The translations under genes were made by a program, and so were the position numbers. A stretch of DNA of 64,000 nt from CBDUXT01 sp965371245 (lineage in GTDB: Bacteria; Planctomycetota; Phycisphaerae; UBA1845): the NCBI GenBank assembly GCA_965371245.1, contig CBDUXT010000019.1:1-64000 (forward strand), in the 5' to 3' direction. This document shows, piece by piece, positions 16,838 to 25,849 of the stretch (position 1 is the first letter of the stretch; each line of letters begins with the position of its first letter). The notes under the pieces are model-generated. The model saw nothing but the letters and a program-made list of their open reading frames with translations, had not been told where the DNA came from and ran no database searches.

Positions 16838-18139
16838 ATGTCGCGGGACGCCGGCGCGTTGTCATGGGTTCTGGTTGTCCTCGTAATCGCGGCGCCGTGC
16901 CAGGCGGGCGACGGTGGAAACGCACTCAAAATCGGCGAGCCCGCGCCGGCCATTGACGTCGCCAAGCTCCTGCAGGCCCCGGACGGCGCGCGTATCGACC
17001 TGCGCTCTCTGCGCGGCAAGGTGGTCGTCCTCGAGTTCTGGGCGACATGGTGCAGCGCATGCATCCCCCAGTTCCCCATCCTCGACAAGCTAAGAGCCCA
17101 GTACAAGGACAAACCGGTCGTGTTTGTCTCCATCACCGATGAGGACGAGGAGACGGTTCGCAAGTTTCTTCGCAAGACACCAATCAACGGGTGGATCGCC
17201 CTCGACCGAGACGGCGCCACGTTCGGCGCCTACCGGATAAGCGGCAGGCCGACGACGGCTATCATTGACGGGAAAGGCCGATTCGCGGGCTTCGCCATTC
17301 CATTGGTTCTGCTTGAAGAACCGCGGATTCTTCGCGACGCGCTCGCGGGCAGGCCATCGACCCTGCTTTCTGAGTATACGGAAGCGAAGACCCGAGAGCG
17401 CCCGGACCCATTCGCCGATCTGGACAGCGAACTGGGCGCTGCCCCGCCCGAATCCGTGCTCTGCCAGATCGTCATTCGCCGCGCCGGGACCAAGGATCGA
17501 AGCGCATCGGGTTGGGGCGGTCGCGGGTCATGGAGATACGACAGGACTCTCCTGGACCACATCGTTTCGGCCTACGGCTACCATACTCGCAGATCGCGGA
17601 TCATCCTGGAGACTTCGTTACCCAAGGACCAGAAATACGACGTGATCGTGCGCTCCGGCAAGATGAAGAACCCGGCCATGAAGCGCGCCATTCAGAAGGC
17701 GATCGAGGGCACCTTTGATCTGACCATCACGCCGGAGACGCGGGAGATGGATGCCTACGTCTTGAGCATTGCCAAAGGCGAAACGCCGACGTTGGTTCCG
17801 TTCCCCGGCTACGCGTACTTCGACAAGGAAAGCGGACTTACCGCGCCGACCAAGGCCCTCCTGGAGCGACTGAAAGCCGGTGAACGGTTCTTTAGGTCTG
17901 CGATGCCGATCCGCGTGTTGGCGTACTCGCTGGGTGGCGTCCTCGGCCGCCCCGTCGTCATTGACGATCCGGAGAGCATGCCCGACGGGTCGTACAACTA
18001 TTACTTCCCCTTTGACGAGGACAAGGAATCGCCGGAGAAGCTCATCGCGGAGTTGCGCAAGCGCTTCGGCCTCGTCCTGACGCCCGCCCGCCGCAAGGTC
18101 GATCTGCTTGTCGTGGCCAGTGCGTCCAACGACGATTGA
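16838..18139 (+). CDS. Secreted thioredoxin-fold (TlpA-like) protein fused to DUF3738-like domain
   Basis: A 433-residue exported protein. Residues 1-23 are a signal peptide. Residues 29-180 form a TlpA/ResA-type thioredoxin domain with active site WCSAC (C72, C75) and the cis-Pro region SGRPTTAIID. Residues about 280-430 resemble DUF3738/TIGR03435 (LLDHIVSAYG, YDVIVRSGK, LLERLKAGERFF, KLIAELRKRFGLVLTPARRKVDLLVV). TlpA domains handle disulfides outside the cytoplasm; DUF3738 function is unknown. The ATG at 16838 precedes the signal peptide; the upstream open frame is a repeat element, so longer starts are rejected. Confidence 0.8.
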   Translation: MSRDAGALSWVLVVLVIAAPCQAGDGGNALKIGEPAPAIDVAKLLQAPDGARIDLRSLRGKVVVLEFWATWCSACIPQFPILDKLRAQYKDKPVVFVSITDEDEETVRKFLRKTPINGWIALDRDGATFGAYRISGRPTTAIIDGKGRFAGFAIPLVLLEEPRILRDALAGRPSTLLSEYTEAKTRERPDPFADLDSELGAAPPESVLCQIVIRRAGTKDRSASGWGGRGSWRYDRTLLDHIVSAYGYHTRRSRIILETSLPKDQKYDVIVRSGKMKNPAMKRAIQKAIEGTFDLTITPETREMDAYVLSIAKGETPTLVPFPGYAYFDKESGLTAPTKALLERLKAGERFFRSAMPIRVLAYSLGGVLGRPVVIDDPESMPDGSYNYYFPFDEDKESPEKLIAELRKRFGLVLTPARRKVDLLVVASASNDD

Positions 18140-18174
18140 GCGACTCGAAGGTTTGGAGCTGATCCCAATACAGC

Positions 18175-18228
18175 GTGTGGCACGGGCTTCCGGTGCATGA
18201 AAACACCGGCAAGATGCCGGTGCCACAC
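18175..18228. repeat. GTGTGGCA...TGCCACAC intergenic palindrome
   Basis: An outer GTGTGGCA/TGCCACAC stem encloses a CACCGGCAAGATGCCGGTG hairpin. It lies between the convergent ends of the TlpA fusion and nhaC genes. A close relative is at 41151-41203 and a half-element at 56849-56872. It may end transcription from both sides, though it lacks a T-run. Confidence 0.65.
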
Positions 18229-18255
18229 CAGGCTCACCCGTTCTTCAACGCGCCC

Positions 18256-20280
18256 TTACGCGTCGGCCAGCTCGAAGCTCGGCACGGGTTGGCGGCCGAA
18301 GGCGAAGATCCACAGCGTCAAGAACACCGCGCCGGCGGCCAGGCCGTAGTACCACGGCTGGCCGTACACGCTGCACATGACGTCGCCCAGAACCATGGCC
18401 GCCACCGCCGTCAACAGCGCATAGGGGATCTGCGTCCAGACGTGTTCCTCGTGCCGACAACCGCAGGCGAGGGACGAGAGCACGGTCGTGTCGCTGATGG
18501 GGGAGCAATGGTCGCCGAAGACGGCACCCGCCAGCACGCTGCCGATTGAGGCGTAAAAGAGAGGCAGGGCGTCGGCCTGCGGAAGATCGACCATGATCCG
18601 CGCGCCGATGTCAACGGTCATCGGGCACAGGATGCCCATGGTTCCGTACGAGGTTCCGGTAGCGAACGAAATCATCGCCGCCGCCGCGAAGACGGCCAAC
18701 GGTAGCCACTTTGGGTCGAACTGCGCCGCGTTCAACTTGGCGGCCACGACCTCGCCGAGCTGAAGCTCGCGTAGAACGCCGGAGAGCGCCCAAGCCAGGA
18801 CCAGGATCACGACGGCCGGGTAGACCTTGGTCATACCGTCGAGTCCGCCGTCGAACGCGTCCTTGATGGAGCAGGCACGCGCGGCGATCGTCAGCACGAT
18901 CGCCACAACCGCGGCGAAGATAGAGCCGTAGAAGATCGACAGGTACGGCCGCGCATTCCCGAAGACGTGGGCGCCCTTTTCCCACCAAGCCGTTTGACCC
19001 CATAAGCTGGCTCCGGTTGAGTCGATCGCGCTGATGCGCGTCACGGTGTCGGCGTGCGTCATGCCCGTTGCCACGAGCACGGCCACGGTCATGGCCACCA
19101 ACACGAGAATGGGAACGAAGCCGAGCCACCAGCGCGGCTTGGGGCTGGAGGGGTCGAGGAGGGTATCGAGGGGGTCGCCGTCGATTTGGCTGAGTACCTT
19201 ACGCTCGGACCGCCGCATGGGACCGAAGTCTCGCCCGGTAAGCGCCACGAGGAACACAAGGAACACCGCCAGAATCGGGTAGAACCGATAGGCGATGCTT
19301 TGGACGAAGGTTGACATGGCCGCAATCGTCTGGCCGTCGCTGTCGAGAAGGAAGGCCGGTACCTCTCCGCCGGCAAGGCCTTTGAGCCCCAGGTCTATGT
19401 AGCTCACTTCCGTTCCGACCCAGGTGCCGATCAGTGCGATCGAAGCTACCGGGGCGGCCGTGGAATCGACGATGTAGGCCAGCTTGGCGCGGGAAATCTT
19501 CAGGCGATCGAACACCGAACGCATGGTCGGACCGACGATCATCGTGTTGGCGTAGTCGTCGAAGAACACGACGAGACCAGCCAGCCAGGCGGTCAGCGCC
19601 CCGCGACGTCTCGATTGTGTGTTGCCGGCGATCAACCGAACCATGCCGGTCGTGCCGCCATTCACGGCGATGACCCCAACCGTAAAGCCGATTAACAGGG
19701 TGAAGAAGATGATTCTGAGATGGTCGGAATCGCTGAGGGCACCGAACACGTACTTTTCGGCCGCCAAACGAACCCCGGTGACCAGCGAGTTTGAACCTGC
19801 GAGGGGCTCGCCCGCGGCCAGGCACGGCACCATCATGAAGGCGCCGATGACGATTCCGATGACCAGCGAGGGAATCACCTGGCGCGTGATGATGGCCAGC
19901 ACGATCGCCACGAGGGCTGGAAGGATCGTCCAAAGTCCGTACTTCGTCTTCGGATCGCTGACTGCGGGAGCCGGCGTCGATGTTTCGCTCGACTGACCCT
20001 GCGCGATCAGGTTCGGCGCTATGGCGGTCGATGCCAGGCGCCCGGCGGTTGTTGCGGGTGCGGCTTCCGGCGCGGCCTTTGCCTTAGTCGTGGCGGTAAC
20101 CACCCAAAGGCCGGCCACCATGGCGATCGCGACCCAGCCCGCCGACCGCGTCCAACCGCCCCATCCTCCTGTTGTGGAGAGCTTCTCAATCACCACTCGC
20201 TCCTGTGTCGCGGTCCGTGCCTTATGCAGCGGCGATGGCTGACCGATGTCACCGCCCGGTGTCTCGTTCACCCTGGTCAC
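18256..20280 (-). CDS. nhaC: NhaC-family Na+/H+ antiporter
   Basis: A 674-residue inner-membrane secondary transporter. The NhaC-family core (about residues 113-670) has a dozen hydrophobic segments, starting YGLWTILPALVAIVLAIITR, and carries the signature VVFFDDYANTMIVGPTMR with FFDDYAN at 239-245. SFATGTSYGTMGILCPM and FGDHCSPISDTTVLSS are further family blocks. Residues 1-112 are an extra N-terminus with one hydrophobic stretch (WVAIAMVAGLWVVTA) and an Ala/Thr/Ser-rich linker, not usual for the family. The start is GTG at 20280; no ATG is available before residue 54. Substrate (Na+/H+ or a metabolite exchange such as malate/lactate) cannot be fixed. Confidence 0.85.
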   Translation of the reverse strand: MTRVNETPGGDIGQPSPLHKARTATQERVVIEKLSTTGGWGGWTRSAGWVAIAMVAGLWVVTATTKAKAAPEAAPATTAGRLASTAIAPNLIAQGQSSETSTPAPAVSDPKTKYGLWTILPALVAIVLAIITRQVIPSLVIGIVIGAFMMVPCLAAGEPLAGSNSLVTGVRLAAEKYVFGALSDSDHLRIIFFTLLIGFTVGVIAVNGGTTGMVRLIAGNTQSRRRGALTAWLAGLVVFFDDYANTMIVGPTMRSVFDRLKISRAKLAYIVDSTAAPVASIALIGTWVGTEVSYIDLGLKGLAGGEVPAFLLDSDGQTIAAMSTFVQSIAYRFYPILAVFLVFLVALTGRDFGPMRRSERKVLSQIDGDPLDTLLDPSSPKPRWWLGFVPILVLVAMTVAVLVATGMTHADTVTRISAIDSTGASLWGQTAWWEKGAHVFGNARPYLSIFYGSIFAAVVAIVLTIAARACSIKDAFDGGLDGMTKVYPAVVILVLAWALSGVLRELQLGEVVAAKLNAAQFDPKWLPLAVFAAAAMISFATGTSYGTMGILCPMTVDIGARIMVDLPQADALPLFYASIGSVLAGAVFGDHCSPISDTTVLSSLACGCRHEEHVWTQIPYALLTAVAAMVLGDVMCSVYGQPWYYGLAAGAVFLTLWIFAFGRQPVPSFELADA

Positions 20281-20774
20281 GGCGCGCCGCGTGCTGGGTT
20301 AAAACGGAAAAGTGTACGGACTCTATCGGCAAGATCAAACAAATGCTGAGCGACCGTGCGTGCATGGGTGCATGACCGAATCGGCGGGCAGTTTTCAGAG
20401 CACCGGTAGAACCGGCTTGCCGGCGGGCGCGAGCCCTGTGACCGGTCTGGTATCGTAGAGATCCTGTGCTAGTTCGCATCGTGTCCGTGGGCTTGCGCCC
20501 ACGGCTCTGATGCGGCGTGGGCCGTCAAGATGGCTTTGCGCACGGTCCGCCCAAACTGTCACGCACCCTGCGTGCCTCGCCCACGGCGTATTCCCGCGGG
20601 TGGATCGCAATATTGTCGGCGAATGTCGGAAACCGTCCAACAGTGGCGAATAAGCCCTCGAAAGTACGAATTGAGCATAAGATACAGGTGTAGCCGCGGC
20701 AGGTCGGTGAAACGTGCCGTGGCGTGTGTTTCGATTCGTGCCGGTTTGGCGCGTTGAACCTGGTGGGAAGCGTC
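20281..20774. other. Intergenic region between divergent nhaC and YIP1 operon
   Basis: About 490 bp containing the first copy of a block duplicated at 28262-28445 (here 20366-20571). The final 200 bp before the YIP1 gene show no RNA or repeat that I can recognise and presumably hold its promoter. Confidence 0.55.
20366..20571 (+). repeat. Dispersed repeat of about 200 bp, copy 1
   Basis: Begins GGGTGCATGACCGAATCGGC, continues through GGGCAGTTTTCAGAGCAC, GACCGGTCTGGTATCGTAGA and GGGCTTGCGCCCACGGCTCT, and ends near ACTGTCACGC. The same ordered blocks occur at 28262-28445 with substitutions and small indels. It contains a CGTGGGC-TTGC-GCCCACG hairpin. Not coding. Confidence 0.75.
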
Positions 20775-21602
20775 GTGTCCTTTCAATTGGCCCAAAGTGG
20801 TCGCCCGGCGGTCGGGCTGTGGCAAGTGCCGGCGGCGCTGGCGCAGCCGAAGCGGATCCTTTCTCGCGTCGAGGATGTTCCGCTGTACGGCTGGTCACTC
20901 GTGGTGTTGCTGTTGGCCGTCACGGCCGTCGGCTACCTGACCATCGAGACGGGGCTGATCGACCGCGAAGTCGATCGCACGATTCAGGGGCAGATCGCCC
21001 AGCTCGAAAAAGAGCAGTTCGACGTCGTCGAGCGATCGACGTTGATCCGAATGATCGCGGACCTGCGAAAACAGGGCGAGTTCCTCCAGATGATGGCCAG
21101 GGTCCAGGCGGTCGTGCTTGGGCCGGTGGCGATGCTGGCGACGATCCTGATCATCCCGGCGATGTTGTACGGCATCGTTGCGTTGACCGGGAAGAAGCCC
21201 GAGTGGCACACGCTGCTCACCATCTGCGTGTTCGCCAGCTTCACGGACCTGCTTGGTTCGATCGCTCGTCTCGGGTTGATGTTGCGTTACCACACGCTCT
21301 ATGTCGATACGTCCCTCGGATTGTGGGTTCGGACGATGGATTCGGGGTCGGGCGCTGACGCTCAGGCCTACGCCGCGATGGAGGGTCTGCTCACCGGCGT
21401 CGATCCCTTTCGGATTTGGTTCTGGCTGGTGGTCGCCGTCGGCTTGGGGGCGACGTCCCAACTTCGCGGTTGGAGGGCGTGGTTGCCCTGCACGATGTTC
21501 TGGTTGGTGGCCGCCCTGGTGCGAGCCGGCGGCGCCGCGGCGGCGGTGGGCGCGATGACGGGGGCCGCGGGGGGCTCCGGTGTCAAGGTGATCATCAACT
21601 GA
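20775..21602 (+). CDS. YIP1-family membrane protein
   Basis: A 275-residue integral membrane protein with a YIP1-like arrangement of about five hydrophobic helices (WSLVVLLLAVTAVGYL, VVLGPVAMLATILIIPAMLY, LLTICVFASFTDLLG, IWFWLVVAVGLGATS, CTMFWLVAALVRAGG). Function in bacteria is not established. The frame is open from 20724. I prefer the GTG at 20775, preceded by a GGTGGGAAG stretch, over the GTG at 20724; both are possible. It is the first gene of an operon with the MacA/MacB-like exporter, 56 bp before the next gene. Confidence 0.75.
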   Translation: MSFQLAQSGRPAVGLWQVPAALAQPKRILSRVEDVPLYGWSLVVLLLAVTAVGYLTIETGLIDREVDRTIQGQIAQLEKEQFDVVERSTLIRMIADLRKQGEFLQMMARVQAVVLGPVAMLATILIIPAMLYGIVALTGKKPEWHTLLTICVFASFTDLLGSIARLGLMLRYHTLYVDTSLGLWVRTMDSGSGADAQAYAAMEGLLTGVDPFRIWFWLVVAVGLGATSQLRGWRAWLPCTMFWLVAALVRAGGAAAAVGAMTGAAGGSGVKVIIN

Positions 21603-21658
21603 GGTCTTTGTTCGCATAACGAACCAGGCATCGAAGTGCTGTTGAAGAGGATTAGATA

Positions 21659-22990
21659 ATGAAGAGCGTAATTGGGTTGATCTTGCTGGCGGCCGCGGTG
21701 GTGGGCGCGTATGTGCTCAACGACATCACCCGGACCGAGGACGGGAAGAGTCGTCTCCACGTCGCCGAGGCGCTGGCGATCTCCGTCAAGGTTGAGTCGC
21801 CGGAGCGGCGTTGCATCATCCGCACGGTTCAGGCCCCCGGCGAGGTCGAGGCTTTTTCCGAGATCGACATCAGCGCCGAGGTGGTGGCCAAGATTCTCGA
21901 GCTGCCGATTGAGGAAGGGGATCAAGTCGAGGCGGGCGACCTGCTCTGCCGTCTCGACGATGCCGTCTACCGCTCGCGGATTCGCTCGGCAAAAGCGAAC
22001 ATCGCCAAACTCGAGGCGATCATCGTGCAGACCGAGGCGGACATGAACAAGGCCGAGCGAGACTACCGTCGTCAACTTCGCCTCGCCGAGGAAAACGCGA
22101 CGTCGGCAAACGAGCTGGCAGACTACCGCACGGCGCACATTCGGGCCGGCGCCGCGGTGGAGGTTCGCAAGCAAGAGTTGATCGAGGCGCACGCCATGTT
22201 GGAACAGGCGACGGAGGACATCGAGAAGACGGTCATGACCTCGCCGATCGACGGCGTGGTCTCGCAGCTTTTCGCGAAGGAGGGCGAGGTGGTCGTCATG
22301 GGGACGATGAACAACGCCGGCACGCGGCTGATGGTCATCAGCGACCTATCGAAGATGCAGGTTCGTTGCAAGGTCGATGAGAGCGACGCCGCCCTGGTCG
22401 AGACGGGGCAGTTGGCGCGTATCTACCTACAGTCGGACAGCCAAACGAGCATCGCCGCGCACGTGCTCCGCGTCGGCATCAAAGGAACCAAACCCACCGG
22501 ACGTGACGTGGTCACCTTCGAAACGTTGGTTCTGGTCGATGAGAGCGACAGTCGCGTAAAACCCGGCATGACCGCGAGCGTCGAGATCGAGGTCGGCCGA
22601 AGTGATGAGGCGGTCGTGGTTCCCGTGCAGGCGGTCGTACACCGCAAGCGCCGCGACGTTCCCGCTGCGCTCCTTAGGGAGGTTGACGCGTCGCGCATCG
22701 ACAAGCGGTCGGGCAAGGCTCGCGGGGCGGAGTACCTGACCATCGTCTTTAGCATCGAAGATGAGGTGGCCCGTCCCCGGTTGGTCACGACCGGCATCAC
22801 CGACGCGGTCGGCGTGGAGATTCTGCGGGGTATCTCGATCGGGGATACCGTCGTGATCGGTCCGTTCCGTAGCCTGGATCAACTGACCGACGGAGCGACG
22901 GTGAGCATCGAGGGAACGCAGTCCGACGACACGGAGGCTCCCGACGCCGTGGATGCTAGCGAAGCGCGTGTGTCGGCGGAGGATCGTTGA
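21659..22990 (+). CDS. MacA/HlyD-type periplasmic adaptor of an ABC exporter
   Basis: A 443-residue membrane-fusion protein. An N-terminal anchor (MKSVIGLILLAAAVVGAYVL) is followed by a lipoyl/barrel-sandwich half (VAKILELPIEEGDQVEAGDL). A coiled-coil hairpin spans about residues 105-185, then the second half (SPIDGVVSQLFAKEGEVVV) and beta-barrel/membrane-proximal domains (VKPGMTASVEIEVG). The protein would link the MacB-like permease to the outer membrane or shape its periplasmic channel. The TGA overlaps the ATG of the ATPase gene by one base (TGATG), so translation is probably coupled. Confidence 0.88.
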   Translation: MKSVIGLILLAAAVVGAYVLNDITRTEDGKSRLHVAEALAISVKVESPERRCIIRTVQAPGEVEAFSEIDISAEVVAKILELPIEEGDQVEAGDLLCRLDDAVYRSRIRSAKANIAKLEAIIVQTEADMNKAERDYRRQLRLAEENATSANELADYRTAHIRAGAAVEVRKQELIEAHAMLEQATEDIEKTVMTSPIDGVVSQLFAKEGEVVVMGTMNNAGTRLMVISDLSKMQVRCKVDESDAALVETGQLARIYLQSDSQTSIAAHVLRVGIKGTKPTGRDVVTFETLVLVDESDSRVKPGMTASVEIEVGRSDEAVVVPVQAVVHRKRRDVPAALLREVDASRIDKRSGKARGAEYLTIVFSIEDEVARPRLVTTGITDAVGVEILRGISIGDTVVIGPFRSLDQLTDGATVSIEGTQSDDTEAPDAVDASEARVSAEDR

Positions 22991-23760
22991 TGGTCGAGTC
23001 CGTCCCCACGTCCGCAACCCCGGTGATCGAGCTGGTTGATCTTCACAAGGTCTATCGCGTCGGTACGGAGTTGGTCCACGCCTTGCGCGGTACCTCGCTG
23101 AAGATTCGCCGCAACGAATTCGTGGCGATCATGGGTCCATCCGGCTCCGGCAAGAGCACGATGATGAACGTGTTGGGCTGCCTGGATATTCCCACGAGCG
23201 GGGAATATCTTCTTCGGGGACAGAATGTCGCTCAGTTGTCACAGTCGAAGCTGGCGCGCATTCGCGGCCGGCAGATCGGCTTCGTCTTTCAATCGTTTGA
23301 GCTTCTCTCGCGCACGACGGCGCTGAAAAACGTCGAGCTTCCGCTGACCTACAGCCGGGTACCGCACCGCAAGAAACGGGCGCTCGAGGCGCTGGAGCGC
23401 GTGAGCTTGCTCGACCGCGCCCACCACCATCCCAACCAGTTGTCCGGAGGTCAAAAGCAGCGCGTCGCCATCGCGCGGGCGCTTGCCCAACAGCCGGACA
23501 TCATCCTGGCCGACGAACCGACCGGGAACCTCGACAGCGTCACCGGCGAGGAGATCATGGACATCTTCGATTCGCTGCACGACGAGGGACAAACGATCAT
23601 CATCGTGACGCACGAGGACCACATCGCCCAACGATGCCATCGCATCATCAAGCTGATGGACGGGCAGATCGTGGTGGATGCACCGACGGAACGGGGCGCC
23701 GGCCGAGTGCCGCCGGCGCCGCTCGCCTCACCGGATCCTGCGGGGGTCGCCTCGTCATGA
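22990..23760 (+). CDS. MacB/LolD-type ABC transporter ATPase
   Basis: A 256-residue nucleotide-binding subunit. Walker A is GPSGSGKST (residues 49-57), followed by the Q-loop FVFQSFELL, signature LSGGQKQRVAIARAL, Walker B ILADEPTGNLDS and the switch VTHE. The family powers mechanotransmission exporters of lipoproteins, peptides or macrolides; the substrate here is unknown. The ATG at 22990 overlaps the upstream stop by one base, and the next gene starts inside this one's last four bases (ATGA). The last 30 residues are a Pro/Ala-rich tail. Confidence 0.93.
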   Translation: MVESVPTSATPVIELVDLHKVYRVGTELVHALRGTSLKIRRNEFVAIMGPSGSGKSTMMNVLGCLDIPTSGEYLLRGQNVAQLSQSKLARIRGRQIGFVFQSFELLSRTTALKNVELPLTYSRVPHRKKRALEALERVSLLDRAHHHPNQLSGGQKQRVAIARALAQQPDIILADEPTGNLDSVTGEEIMDIFDSLHDEGQTIIIVTHEDHIAQRCHRIIKLMDGQIVVDAPTERGAGRVPPAPLASPDPAGVASS

Positions 23761-25025
23761 CCGCTCTGCGTGGCATTGTCGGCGTCGTCCTGTTCGTGCC
23801 GAATCAGATCACCGCGCTGGCGATCAACGTGGTCACGGCCTTCGTGCAGATTTGGGCCAACAAGGTTCGATCGCTGCTGACGGTCCTGGGGATTATCATC
23901 GCCGTCACGTCGATTATCACCGTGGTTTCCTTCGTACAGGGTTTCGGCGACTACGTGACCGATTTTCTTCGCGGTTTGGGCACGAATCTGATGGTGGTCT
24001 ATCCAGAGCGCGTTCGCGGACCTCGGGGCGAGTTCCTGCGCCGCGCCGAGATGAACGTTGAGGATGTCGGCGCGGTCGATATCTATGCCTCCGCGGTCAA
24101 GCGCACCGCTCCGCGGATCGAGGCGCGGGCGACGATTGAGTATGGGCGGCAGCAACTCACCGGTGTGCGTCTGATGTGCTCAAGCGAACTCTTCCAGCCG
24201 ATCCGCAATTTCTATGTCGATAAGGGGCGCTTTTTCGGCGCAATGGACGTGGAGAACGCCTCGCCGGTGTGCGTGGTGGGGCGGGAGATTCTTCGCAAGC
24301 TGGAGTGTGATGAGGGCGTTGTCGGTGATTACATCCACATCGACGGGCAGCGGTTCCAGGTGATCGGGCTGCTCGAGTCCAAGGGTAGCTTCATGGGCGA
24401 GAATCAGGATGAACTCACCATCATTCCCTGGACGGTCGGCTTGAAGATGTATCCCTACGCCAAGAACTATATGGCGTTTTTCGTCGAGGCGGATGGCGAG
24501 GAGCAGATTCCCGAGGCCGAGGGCCAGATTGCGCGCATCTTGCGACAGCGCCATGGCACCAAGCCGGGCCAGCAGAACGATTTCGGCATCTTCAAGCAGG
24601 ACCAAATCCTGCAGGAATTCGGCAAGATGAAGTTGGTCGCCACGAGTGTGCTCTCGGGGATTGTCAGTATCTCGCTGCTGGTCGGGGGCATCGGCATCAT
24701 GAACGTCATGCTGGTGTCGGTGACCGAGCGGACGCGCGAGATCGGCCTGAGAAAGAGCGTCGGTGCCCGCCGGCGCGACATCCTCTTGCAGTTTCTCACC
24801 GAGGCCGTGGTGCTCAGCACGGTGGGCGGGCTGATCGGCATCGCCTTTGGTTATGGAATTGGATTTATGGCCTCGATGCATCCGGACATGGTGACCGTGA
24901 AGGTTCCGCTTTGGTCGGTGGCGCTGGCGCTGGGTTTTTCGGCCAGCGTGGGGATCTTCTTCGGCATCGTCCCGGCGTTCAAGGCCGCGATCGTTCATCC
25001 CATCGATGCCTTGCGGCACGAGTAG
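23757..25025 (+). CDS. MacB-type ABC transporter permease
   Basis: A 422-residue permease with the FtsX/MacB topology. TM1 lies at about residues 38-65 (SLLTVLGIIIAVTSIITVVS), then a large periplasmic MacB_PCD domain (about 66-290). Three C-terminal helices follow (VSISLLVGGIGIMNVMLVSV, AVVLSTVGGLIGIAFGYGIG, LWSVALALGFSASVGIFFG). The conserved coupling segment TERTREIGLRKSVGARRRDI is present. The ATGA overlap with the ATPase gene sets the start. It completes the exporter with the adaptor and ATPase. Confidence 0.92.
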   Translation: MTALRGIVGVVLFVPNQITALAINVVTAFVQIWANKVRSLLTVLGIIIAVTSIITVVSFVQGFGDYVTDFLRGLGTNLMVVYPERVRGPRGEFLRRAEMNVEDVGAVDIYASAVKRTAPRIEARATIEYGRQQLTGVRLMCSSELFQPIRNFYVDKGRFFGAMDVENASPVCVVGREILRKLECDEGVVGDYIHIDGQRFQVIGLLESKGSFMGENQDELTIIPWTVGLKMYPYAKNYMAFFVEADGEEQIPEAEGQIARILRQRHGTKPGQQNDFGIFKQDQILQEFGKMKLVATSVLSGIVSISLLVGGIGIMNVMLVSVTERTREIGLRKSVGARRRDILLQFLTEAVVLSTVGGLIGIAFGYGIGFMASMHPDMVTVKVPLWSVALALGFSASVGIFFGIVPAFKAAIVHPIDALRHE

Positions 25026-25051
25026 GTCGTTTGTCGGATTGGGCAACGCGA

Positions 25052-25078
25052 GTAGGGTGCGTCCCGGACGCACCCTAC
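25052..25078. repeat. GTAGGGTGCGTCC palindrome between convergent genes
   Basis: GTAGGGTGCGTCC and GGACGCACCCTAC form a 13-bp perfect stem around one base. It lies between the stop of the permease gene and the stop of pyrE, where it could end transcription from both sides. The same core occurs at 28451-28474. Confidence 0.65.
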
Positions 25079-25082
25079 GCAG

Positions 25083-25607
25083 TCAGCTCCCGATGCCCAG
25101 GTCGGCCTTGGTGAACAGTGAATCGAAAACGAACCCCGCGCCTTCGATGTTCTCCCGCGCTCCCTCCTGACGGTCGATGACGCAAACGATTCGCTCCACC
25201 TTCGCGCCGATGCCCTGGATCAGCTTGGCCGCCTCGAGCACCTGACCGCCGGTGGTGGCGATGTCCTCGACCACCAGCACGCGATCGGCATCGGTCATCT
25301 TTCCCTCGAACGGTTTCGAGGTGCCGTACTCTTTCTTCGCGTTGCGGATAATGACGAACGGCTTGCCCGAGACCATCGAGGCGGCCGCCGCCAGCGAGAC
25401 GCCGCCCAGCTCGGCCCCGGCGATGAGCGTGGTGGCGCCGCCCACGTACCCGGCGAACATCTCGCCGAGTGCCTTGAGGATGTCAGGCTGGGTCTCGAAG
25501 AGGTACTTGTCGAGGTAGTATTTGCTCTTGCGCCCGGAGCGCAGCGTAAAATCACCTTCGAGGTAGGCCGCGGCTCGGATGCGCTTCGCTAGTTCGTTTC
25601 GTTCCAT
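25083..25607 (-). CDS. pyrE: Orotate phosphoribosyltransferase
   Basis: A 174-residue enzyme that transfers ribose-5-phosphate from PRPP to orotate, giving OMP for pyrimidine synthesis. The PRPP-binding motif is RVLVVEDIATTGGQ (residues 109-122). LRSGRKSKYYLDKY near the N-terminus and IRNAKKEYGTSKPFEG, the flexible loop, match the family. Length is short but normal for one bacterial group. It converges with the ABC operon. No other pyrimidine gene is nearby; purB is next upstream. Confidence 0.93.
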   Translation of the reverse strand: MERNELAKRIRAAAYLEGDFTLRSGRKSKYYLDKYLFETQPDILKALGEMFAGYVGGATTLIAGAELGGVSLAAAASMVSGKPFVIIRNAKKEYGTSKPFEGKMTDADRVLVVEDIATTGGQVLEAAKLIQGIGAKVERIVCVIDRQEGARENIEGAGFVFDSLFTKADLGIGS

Positions 25608-25715
25608 GGCTTCATCCTTGGGAGTCGGGCAGTCATCGACCCGCTCACTGAGAGTGTTTGGAAGCAGTCCTCTTTCGATTCACGCCGGTCGCGAAGTGGT
25701 GTGACCTTCCCGAAA

Positions 25716-25743
25716 AAACCGCTCCCTGACGGTCGCGGCTCGG
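25716..25743. repeat. GAGCCGCGACC-type half-element
   Basis: AAACCGCTCCCTGACGGTCG followed by CGGCTCGG is one arm of the palindrome described at 39-107. A weak second arm (GAACGCGCTTCC) follows. It sits in the 240-bp gap between pyrE and purB. Confidence 0.6.
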
Positions 25744-25849
25744 ATGGAAGAACGCGCTTCCGAACAACTCGAACCGAGCACGCTCTTGAACCACTCGTTG
25801 AACCGCGGGTGTCTGCCCCCGCGGGGATTCTTGTCCATGCCCCACGCGA

